Of a stretch of DNA of 64,000 bases, positions 58,004 through 64,000 are shown in pieces (the first letter of the stretch is position 1; every line of letters begins with the position of its first letter). Both the position numbers and the translations under genes were made by a program. Origin of the DNA: Pseudorhizobium endolithicum (GTDB lineage: Bacteria; Pseudomonadota; Alphaproteobacteria; Rhizobiales; Rhizobiaceae); NCBI RefSeq assembly GCF_902153245.2, contig NZ_CABFWF030000018.1, forward strand, positions 82,237 to 146,236, written 5' to 3'. Below the pieces are notes generated by a model that was not told where the DNA came from, searched no databases, and saw only the letters and a program-made list of their open reading frames with translations.

Positions 58004-58824
58004 ACGTTGACGAGGATGCGAGGGCTGGCTTGGTGTCCGGGCAACCCGAGCGTAGCCGCCGCAGGGCCGCCGCTTTGCTGCCGCTGGCGAGCACCGCGGC
58101 ATCTCTGATCGGTCTCCTGCTGGTGTGGAGCCTCGTCGCGGGGCTCTGGCCCAGCCGCGCACTGCCGCCACCAATGGCGGTATGGCGCGTCATCCTCGCC
58201 GAATTGATGAGCGGCGATCTCCTCTACCATCTGATGATGACCTTGTGGCGTGTCGCTGCCGCTTATGTCATTGCCATGGTGGTCGGAACGATGATCGGCG
58301 TCCTGCTCGGCCGGCGACAACGGCTCAACTCATTCTTCGATCCCTGGCTCGTTCTCTTCCTGAACATACCGGCCCTGGTGATCATCGTGCTTGCCTATAT
58401 CTGGTTCGGGTTGACGGAAGCAGCCGCGATCGGCGCCGTGGCGGTCAACAAGATCCCGAACGTCGTCGTCACGATGCGCGAGGGAGCGCGCGCGCTCGAT
58501 GAACGGTTCATGGAAATGGCGCAGGTCTACCGCCTGACCAAATTGGACAGGGTCCGGCATATTCTGGTGCCGCAACTCCAGCCTTACTTTGCCGCGGCAT
58601 CACGTTCAGGCGTCGCGTTGATCTGGAAGATCGTTCTCGTCGTGGAACTGCTTGGTCGCTCGAATGGCGTCGGCTTCCAGATCTACCTCTATTTCCAGAT
58701 ATTCGAGGTTGCCGGTATCCTCGCCTATACCCTGGCCTTCGTCGCCATCATGTTGATGATCGAACTCGTTGTGGTGCAGCCCGTTGAACAGCATGCAAGC
58801 CGCTGGCGTCGCCGCGCCGCTTAA
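58000..58824 (+). CDS. NitT/TauT-type ABC permease
   Basis: A 274-residue permease. Hydrophobic helices are clear and the EAA-type loop EMAQVYRLTKLDRVRHILVPQ is present. The start ATG (58000) overlaps the binding-protein stop. The permease region has FLNIPALVIIVLAYIWFGL, typical of the sulfonate/nitrate/taurine group. Its 3' end overlaps the ATPase gene by 32 nt. Confidence 0.92.
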   Translation: MNVDEDARAGLVSGQPERSRRRAAALLPLASTAASLIGLLLVWSLVAGLWPSRALPPPMAVWRVILAELMSGDLLYHLMMTLWRVAAAYVIAMVVGTMIGVLLGRRQRLNSFFDPWLVLFLNIPALVIIVLAYIWFGLTEAAAIGAVAVNKIPNVVVTMREGARALDERFMEMAQVYRLTKLDRVRHILVPQLQPYFAAASRSGVALIWKIVLVVELLGRSNGVGFQIYLYFQIFEVAGILAYTLAFVAIMLMIELVVVQPVEQHASRWRRRAA

Positions 58825-59542
58825 GGTCGACATCCGCGAAAAGAGGTTCCGCTCGACGGAGGGCGTAGGCGTTCTCGCTCTGCGAGACCTCTCCTTCGAA
58901 GTCGGGACGGGCGAGTTCGCATGCCTCCTCGGCCCGTCCGGATGCGGCAAGACCACAACCTTGCGCATACTGCTCGGCCTTGATCGCGACTATTCGGGCA
59001 ACATTCGGATGCCGGTCGAGGGCAGTCACCGCATCGCGGCTGTTTTCCAGGAGCCGGTGCTCCTGCCGTGGCGGACGGTGGAGCAGAATATCCGGCTGAC
59101 GCTGCCTCCGTCGCTGAAGCAGGTCGTGCTCGACGAGTTGCTTGAGATCCTCGGGCTGTCCGGGCTCCAAACCCTTTATCCTTCGGAGCTCTCGCTGGGC
59201 CTTGCGCGACGCGTCGCTCTTGCCCGCGCCTTCGCGACTGAACCTTCCATCCTCTTCCTGGACGAGCCGTTCGTGTCGCTTGACGAGGCCACCGCCGACA
59301 GACTGCGACGCCTTCTCGTAAGGGTATGGTCCGCACGACCGACCACAGCATTGATGGTGACGCACAATTTGCGCGAAGCCCTCTTCCTTGCCGACAGGAT
59401 CATCGTCCTATCGTCCCGCCCAGCAAAAGTCATTGGCGTCTTCAACGTCGATGTGCCCCGGCCGGAAAGGGATGCGGACCAACTGGACCGACTGGTTCTC
59501 GCCTTCAAGCAGCACTTTGCCGGCGTGGAAGGCTTCGCCTGA
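58793..59542 (+). CDS. NitT/TauT-type ABC ATPase
   Basis: A 249-residue ATPase. Walker A is GPSGCGKTTTLRI, the Q loop is AVFQEPVLLPWRTV, Walker B is ILFLDEPFVSLDE, and the switch is MVTHNLREALFLA. The signature reads LSLGLARRVALARAF where LSGGQ is canonical (Leu-Gly in place of Gly-Gly), an unusual change. With the two preceding genes it makes a complete importer. Confidence 0.9.
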   Translation: MQAAGVAAPLKVDIREKRFRSTEGVGVLALRDLSFEVGTGEFACLLGPSGCGKTTTLRILLGLDRDYSGNIRMPVEGSHRIAAVFQEPVLLPWRTVEQNIRLTLPPSLKQVVLDELLEILGLSGLQTLYPSELSLGLARRVALARAFATEPSILFLDEPFVSLDEATADRLRRLLVRVWSARPTTALMVTHNLREALFLADRIIVLSSRPAKVIGVFNVDVPRPERDADQLDRLVLAFKQHFAGVEGFA

Positions 59543-59577
59543 TGATTCAGTCACGATTGAGGGAGGTCGCAACCCGA

Positions 59578-59925
59578 TCAGAAGCAGCGCACCTCTGCCT
59601 CTGCCTGCGCGCGCCGCAGATCCGACGTAGCGGACCTGGCAGGAGCGCTTTGGCGAAACAGGACGCCCCTTTCCCCCGTGAGCAGGCCGAGGCTTCGAAA
59701 AGTCTCCGCCTCCTCATATCGGGCATAGGGTATGATCGATGAAATGACGTCTATGGAGCAGGAACAGCTTTCCAAGGCCTGACGCGAATTGCCGTTTGCC
59801 TTCATGCAGCCATAGACGTAGTCGGCGACAGCGACTGTCGGGTAATCCTGCGCAGCAGAGGCACCGGCCGCATACATGAGGACTGCGAAAAACGCTGCGG
59901 ACCGGCGTTTGTGGGCGAGCGTCAT
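59578..59925 (-). CDS. small secreted Cys-rich protein of PQQ loci
   Basis: A 115-residue protein with a signal peptide (residues 1-25, ending SAA). Mature part: VAVADYVYGCMKANGNS, then LESCSCSIDVISSII, and a Cys two from the end. The four Cys (40, 54, 56, 114) and the CSCSID motif recur in short proteins beside xoxF-type genes. GGAGG precedes the ATG. It is opposite in strand to its neighbours and shares the promoter region with xoxF. A disulfide-bonded periplasmic role is inferred. Confidence 0.7.
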   Translation of the reverse strand: MTLAHKRRSAAFFAVLMYAAGASAAQDYPTVAVADYVYGCMKANGNSRQALESCSCSIDVISSIIPYARYEEAETFRSLGLLTGERGVLFRQSAPARSATSDLRRAQAEAEVRCF

Positions 59926-60363
59926 AAGCGACCTCCAAGGGGCTCGCGAAGCGATGCAGAATGTTCATGCTTCAAATACATAAGTATTATCATAACAATT
60001 GATGAGGCCAAGTTAAACAAGAATCCCTTTCTGGGATGGTATGCGGTGATATTGCGGCGCAGCAATTCTTTTGCGCCGCACCACACCGATGTATTTATTC
60101 TTGCCTATACGGATTTTGTATCCTATCGTCATCTTTGTCCTCCGGCTTCAAGGCCTTGCCTTATGGGAGGGGCAAGGCTTCGCAGGTGAAAATCGGTCCG
60201 GCAGCAACGGTGCCCGCTGCTCAGCCCGATGGGCATCGTGACACGCTGACGGAAGGCGATCCCAGACAGCATGAACGCTCATGACCGGCGCAGTGGGTCC
60301 TGTTGGACTGGTTGCGTCGCGATGACGAGCCTCGGGTGAATAACTGCATCGGGAGGACTTAGC
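59926..60363. promoter_or_regulatory. xoxF upstream region with two hairpins
   Basis: A 438-nt gap without a gene. Its left third is AT-rich. Two perfect inverted repeats are present: TGCGGCGCA/TGCGCCGCA (60053-60061 and 60072-60080, 10-nt loop) and GCCTTGCC/GGCAAGGC (60153-60160 and 60171-60178, 10-nt loop). No T run follows either. They may be operators or leader-RNA structures. GGGAGGACT before 60364 is the xoxF ribosome-binding site. The region also serves the divergent small Cys-rich gene. Confidence 0.5.
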
Positions 60364-62265
60364 ATGCGCCTGACCAAAACCTCTGCCTGTCTGTCGACTG
60401 CCGCCGGATTTCTGGCAGCTGCCCTTGCCGGCACGGCACTTGCCAATGACGAACTGACTGCCCTCGCGGCAGATTCGAAGAACTGGGCGATGCCCACCGG
60501 CGATTACGCCAATCATCGCTATTCCAAGCTGAACCAGATCACCAAGGACAACGTCAAGGATCTGCAGGTCAAGTGGACCTTCTCGACCGGCGTCCTGCGC
60601 GGGCATGAGGGGGGGCCGCTGGTGATCGGCGACATCATGTACATCCATACGCCGTTCCCAAACATCGTCTACGCCCTTGACCTGAAGAATGACGGGAAGA
60701 TCCTCTGGAAATACGAGCCCCGGCAGGATCCGAACGTGATCGGGATTATGTGCTGTGACACGGTGAACCGCGGCGTGGCCTACGGGGATGGCAAGATCAT
60801 CCTGAACCAGGCAGACACGACGGTTGTCGCTCTGGACGCCAAGACGGGTGAAGTCGTCTGGTCGGTGAAGAACGGTGACCAGATCGACGGCGGCAAGGGC
60901 GAGTCGGGTACGGCTGCCCCAATGGTCGTCAAGGACAAGGTCATCATCGGGGTGTCGGGCGCCGAGTTTGGCGTACGAGGCTGGACCGCCGCCTACAACC
61001 TCAAGGACGGTTCGCTGGCCTGGAAAGCCTATTCGATGGGGCCCGATTCCGAGACGCTGATCGACCCGGAAAAGACCACCCATCTGGGCAAGCCCGTCGG
61101 ACCGGATTCAGGGTTGAACACGTGGGAAGGCGAGCAGTGGAAGACCGGCGGCGGGACGACATGGGGATGGTTCTCCTATGATCCCAAGAGCAATCTTGTC
61201 TTCTACGGCACCGGAAACCCCTCCACGTGGAACCCGGTGCAGCGTCCCGGCGACAACCGCTGGTCCATGACCTTGATGGCCCGCGATGCGGATACGGGCG
61301 TTGCCAAGTGGCTCTACCAGATGACGCCGCATGACGAATGGGACTATGACGGCGTCAACGAGAACATTCTCGTGGATGCGATGGAGATCAACGGTCAGCC
61401 ACGCGACGTCCTTGTGCACTTCGACCGCAACGGCTTCGCCTATACGCTCGATCGCAATACGGGCGAACTCCTGGTTGCCAAGAAGTACGATCCGAAGGTC
61501 AACTGGGCGACGGAAGTCGTCATGGATCCGAACAGCGATCAGTACGGTCGGCCACAGGTCGTGGCTCAGTATTCCACTCACCAGAACGGTGAGGATACAA
61601 ACACGACCGGGGTCTGCCCTGCCGCCCTGGGGACCAAGGACCAGCAGCCTGCATCCTACTCACCCAAGACCGGCCTGTTCTACGTGCCGACGAACCACGT
61701 CTGCATGGATTACGAGCCCTACAGGGTGAGCTATACGGCGGGGCAGCCCTATGTCGGTGCCACGGTCTCGATGTATCCGGCTCCTGACAGCCATGGCGGC
61801 ATGGGCAACTTCATCGCCTGGGATGCGGCCAAGGGTGAGATCGTGTGGTCGAAACCTGAGCAGTTTTCAGTCTGGTCCGGTGCGCTGGCTACGGAGGGCG
61901 ACGTCGTCTTCTACGGCACGCTGGAGGGCTACATCAAGGCTGTCGATCTGGACGGAAACGAACTCTACAAGTTCAAGACGCCGTCCGGGATCATCGGCAA
62001 CATCAACACGTTCGAACACGGCGGCAAGCAGTACATCGCCGTCTTGTCGGGTGTTGGTGGCTGGGCGGGTATCGGTCTCGCCGGGGGCTTGCTGTCACCG
62101 GAAAATGCCGCTGCCTGGCACGGCGCCGTGGACCAGGGCCGTGAACAAGGGGACGAAGCCCAGGTTGTCGGCACGGCCGGGCTGGGAGCGGTCGGCGGTT
62201 ACGCCGCACTGGCTGACTACACCACACTCGGGGGTCAGCTAACGGTCTTCGGCCTGCCCGACTGA
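60364..62265 (+). CDS. xoxF: lanthanide-dependent methanol dehydrogenase XoxF
   Basis: PQQ-containing periplasmic enzyme that oxidises methanol. At 633 residues it has a signal peptide ending ALAND (about 28). The vicinal disulfide is Cys130-Cys131 ([11 protein letters not shown]). The metal and catalytic residues are Glu201 (GAEFG), Asn285 (GTGNPS) and Asp327 (HDEWDYDG). Asp329, two residues after the catalytic Asp, is the lanthanide marker that calcium-type MxaF lacks (Ala there). A segment of about 28 residues near 577-604 is longer than in many XoxF proteins. First gene of the xoxFGJ set. Confidence 0.97.
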   Translation: MRLTKTSACLSTAAGFLAAALAGTALANDELTALAADSKNWAMPTGDYANHRYSKLNQITKDNVKDLQVKWTFSTGVLRGHEGGPLVIGDIMYIHTPFPNIVYALDLKNDGKILWKYEPRQDPNVIGIMCCDTVNRGVAYGDGKIILNQADTTVVALDAKTGEVVWSVKNGDQIDGGKGESGTAAPMVVKDKVIIGVSGAEFGVRGWTAAYNLKDGSLAWKAYSMGPDSETLIDPEKTTHLGKPVGPDSGLNTWEGEQWKTGGGTTWGWFSYDPKSNLVFYGTGNPSTWNPVQRPGDNRWSMTLMARDADTGVAKWLYQMTPHDEWDYDGVNENILVDAMEINGQPRDVLVHFDRNGFAYTLDRNTGELLVAKKYDPKVNWATEVVMDPNSDQYGRPQVVAQYSTHQNGEDTNTTGVCPAALGTKDQQPASYSPKTGLFYVPTNHVCMDYEPYRVSYTAGQPYVGATVSMYPAPDSHGGMGNFIAWDAAKGEIVWSKPEQFSVWSGALATEGDVVFYGTLEGYIKAVDLDGNELYKFKTPSGIIGNINTFEHGGKQYIAVLSGVGGWAGIGLAGGLLSPENAAAWHGAVDQGREQGDEAQVVGTAGLGAVGGYAALADYTTLGGQLTVFGLPD

Positions 62266-62279
62266 GACCACTGACGGAC

Positions 62280-62308
62280 AACCGGGCTGCACAGGATGCA
62301 GCCCGGTT
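62280..62308 (+). terminator. hairpin between xoxF and xoxG
   Basis: AACCGGGCTGCA (62280-62291) and TGCAGCCCGGTT (62297-62308) form a perfect 12-bp stem with a 5-nt loop, 14 nt after the xoxF stop. There is no T run, so it is more likely a partial terminator or 3'-end stabiliser than a full stop. Confidence 0.7.
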
Positions 62309-62394
62309 GCACCCAGCCGGCAATCGCGTTTCGGATTGTCAGATGTGTGCGTCCGGTCAAGGACCACACAGCCCAGTGAGCTTGAGGTTGCTTG

Positions 62395-62916
62395 ATGAGT
62401 TTCCGTCTTTTCGCCTTGACCTTTTCCGCCTTGTTTCCTGTCTTGATCCCAACCATCGCCGCATCAGCTGATACCAAGGAAAAGGCCGCGGCCGTTTCCG
62501 AAGAGGATGGCAAATTCTTCGATGCGGACGGTACTCCGACATTCAAGATCGAAAACGGCACGGTCGACTGGTACACTTTCAGCGGCTACCGCCGCTACCA
62601 TTCCGACTGCCACGTCTGCCATGGGCCTGACGGCGTCGGTTCCAGCTATGCGCCTGCTCTGGCAGAGAGCATGAAGAACATGGACTATCCCACCTTCCTT
62701 TCGATCGTTGCCGAGGGACGGCAGAATGTCGGAGGCGGCAAGGAGAATGTCATGCCTGCGTTCGGCGACAACAAGAACGTCTACTGCTACCTTGACGATA
62801 TCTACGTTTATCTTCGCGCGCGTGCGGTGGACGCGGCGCCGCGTGGCCGGCCGCCCAAGAAGGCCGACAAGCCGCAGGGGGCGAAGGATTATGAAGCGTC
62901 CTGCATGGGTGGGTGA
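62395..62916 (+). CDS. xoxG: cytochrome c electron acceptor XoxG
   Basis: A 173-residue periplasmic cytochrome that takes electrons from XoxF. The signal peptide ends ASA (about 25). Heme motif Cys72-His-Val-Cys75-His76 (CHVCH), and a distal Met in VMPAFGDN (Met120). GYRRYHSDC precedes the heme, as in XoxG/MxaG-type proteins of xox loci. A Lys/Pro-rich tail with a C-terminal Cys (SCMGG) follows. ATG at 62395 is preferred to the TTG just before it. Confidence 0.93.
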   Translation: MSFRLFALTFSALFPVLIPTIAASADTKEKAAAVSEEDGKFFDADGTPTFKIENGTVDWYTFSGYRRYHSDCHVCHGPDGVGSSYAPALAESMKNMDYPTFLSIVAEGRQNVGGGKENVMPAFGDNKNVYCYLDDIYVYLRARAVDAAPRGRPPKKADKPQGAKDYEASCMGG

Positions 62917-62917
62917 G

Positions 62918-63781
62918 ATGGCGAGCACCGTCCTCCGACGTTTCCTATCGTTCGTCGTTGTTGCATGTGCGGGCCTTGTTCTTCCGCTACAGGCGCAGGC
63001 GCAGACCGCGGGGCTGGGAGCGGCCGGCGAACTGGTCGACCCTGACGTTCTGCGTGTCTGTGCCGACCCGTCCAACATGCCCTTCACCGACGAGAGTGGC
63101 GAAGGGTTCGAGGACAAGCTTGCGAAAATGGTTGCGACCGCGACGGGACGAAGCTCGGTGGCCTATACCTGGTTTCCATCGATCACGGGCTTCGTGCGCA
63201 ACACTTTGGGTGCCAATCGCTGCGATATCATCATGGGTTATGCGCAGGGAGATGAACTGGTCCAGAACACCAATGCCTATTACCGCTCCTCCTATGTCCT
63301 CGTCTACAGGAAGGACGGAGACCTGGCTGGGGTCGAGACGTTGACGGACGCTCGTCTTGCCGACAAGCGCATCGGCGTTGTCGAGGGGACACCTCCCTCG
63401 GCCAACATGGCCGCCGCCAAGCTGATGCGCAAAGCCAAGGTCTACCCGCTGATGGTCGACACGCGGATCGCACCGTCCATGGCCGAAGTGATGATCGGCG
63501 ACATGCTCAAGGGGGTGATCGACGCTGCGGTGATCTGGGGGCCGATGGCCGGGTACTATGTCGAGAAATCGGGTGCCGATCTGGCCGTTGTTCCCCTGAT
63601 CAAGGAGAAGGGCGGCCAGCGGATGACCTACCGGATCACAATGGGCGTGCGGCCTTCGGATCAGGAGTGGAAGCGAACGCTGAACACGTTCATCCGCGAG
63701 CACCAGGCAGACATCAACAAGCTGCTGTTGGACTACGGAGTGCCGCTGCTCGATGAGAAGGATCATTCGATAACGCAATGA
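62918..63781 (+). CDS. xoxJ: periplasmic XoxJ/MxaJ-like protein
   Basis: A 287-residue family-3 binding-protein-like protein with a signal peptide ending AQAQ (about 28). Core segments include VLRVCADPSNMPFTDESGEG, YTWFPSITGFVRNTLGANRCD and AVIWGPMAGYYVEKSGADL, typical of MxaJ and XoxJ. XoxJ has been proposed to help activate XoxF. The ATG at 62918 lies 1 nt after the xoxG stop; an alternative start is at 62891. Confidence 0.9.
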   Translation: MASTVLRRFLSFVVVACAGLVLPLQAQAQTAGLGAAGELVDPDVLRVCADPSNMPFTDESGEGFEDKLAKMVATATGRSSVAYTWFPSITGFVRNTLGANRCDIIMGYAQGDELVQNTNAYYRSSYVLVYRKDGDLAGVETLTDARLADKRIGVVEGTPPSANMAAAKLMRKAKVYPLMVDTRIAPSMAEVMIGDMLKGVIDAAVIWGPMAGYYVEKSGADLAVVPLIKEKGGQRMTYRITMGVRPSDQEWKRTLNTFIREHQADINKLLLDYGVPLLDEKDHSITQ

Positions 63782-63896
63782 CAGGATGACGCCACTGCGG
63801 AGGCGACTCCGACGCGGCTTGGATGGCGAGGTTCGAAGATCGGCCAGATGGACCGGTATCGAGCCCACCCGATCGAAACTCAGGAGGGGATGAGAT

Positions 63897-64000
63897 ATGG
63901 ACGTTCGCGCCGCCGTTGCTGTTCAAGCCGGCAAGCCGCTTGAGATCATGACCGTTCAGCTCGAGGGGCCGCGGGCGGGTGAGGTGCTGGTGGAGGTGAA
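63897..64000 (+). CDS. glutathione-dependent formaldehyde dehydrogenase (partial)
   Basis: The first 34 residues of a class III alcohol dehydrogenase: DVRAAVAVQAGKPLEIMTV then GPRAGEVLVEV, running off the window. The pattern matches S-(hydroxymethyl)glutathione dehydrogenases. AGGAGGGG precedes the ATG. Its position after xoxFGJ fits oxidation of formaldehyde produced by XoxF. The catalytic part is outside the window. Confidence 0.85.
   Translation, partial: MDVRAAVAVQAGKPLEIMTVQLEGPRAGEVLVEV

Noticed and set aside
44440..64000. Integrated phage or ICE with integrase
   Set aside because: No tyrosine or serine recombinase, phage structural gene, relaxase or second tRNA-end repeat is visible, so I only raise it as a possibility.
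51083..64000. TonB receptor, lanmodulin-like EF-hand protein or pqqABCDE genes
   Set aside because: Looked for as expected partners of a lanthanide locus; none is in the window.

Overview
The window is a high-GC chromosomal segment from an alphaproteobacterium, most likely a member of the Rhizobiaceae or a close relative in the Hyphomicrobiales. The evidence is the short-form HisG with its HisZ partner, the CIRCE/RpoH-controlled groESL, a divergent oxyR-katA pair, a DUF1127 protein, paired L,D-transpeptidases beside a beta-barrel protein, a Pho-box-controlled pit, and a rhizobial-type intergenic repeat. The genus cannot be fixed from the sequence alone.

Bases 1-44,440 are mostly housekeeping: RNA modification (rluB-like, tadA, rsmE, rlmE), tRNA charging (ileS, hisS), cofactor synthesis (ribF, gshA), histidine synthesis (hisG-hisZ), chaperonins (groES-groEL), glycolate oxidase (glcDEF), phosphate uptake (pit), peroxide defence (oxyR, katA), purine synthesis (guaB), and a Ppx/GppA phosphatase with a long basic tail. 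Two small type II toxin-antitoxin pairs sit among these genes (5976-6550 and 15601-16084). An envelope block at 18800-21232 holds two L,D-transpeptidases and an outer-membrane barrel whose predicted mature N-terminus is Ala-Asp. One gene (16088-16854) appears split by a single-base frameshift.

A tRNA-Gln(CTG) at 44366-44439 marks the switch to accessory-looking DNA. A small XRE regulator with its own dyad follows. Next is a LacI-controlled cassette (45337-50749) with a polar-amino-acid-type ABC importer, a 2-hydroxyacid dehydrogenase and a small ferredoxin-fold-like protein. A perfect 14-bp palindrome overlaps the -10 of a readable promoter for that transport operon. A relic of a VapB-type antitoxin lies upstream of the regulator.

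Bases 51083-64000 hold a lanthanide-dependent methanol oxidation locus. XoxF (with the lanthanide-marker Asp two residues after the catalytic Asp), its cytochrome XoxG and the periplasmic XoxJ are followed by the start of a glutathione-dependent formaldehyde dehydrogenase gene. Upstream is a six-gene set resembling the lut (lanthanide uptake) loci of methylotrophs: a periplasmic binding protein, a YVTN beta-propeller, a secreted protein with an eight-Asp acidic stretch, an ABC ATPase, an ABC-2 permease and an exported helical protein. A second, NitT/TauT-type ABC importer and two small Cys-containing proteins complete the locus. The natural reading is periplasmic methanol oxidation by Ln-PQQ XoxF, electrons passed to c-type cytochromes, formaldehyde handled by glutathione-linked oxidation (with gshA also in this window), and metal or cofactor supply by one or both ABC systems. 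No TonB receptor, lanmodulin-like EF-hand protein or pqq biosynthesis gene is in the window.
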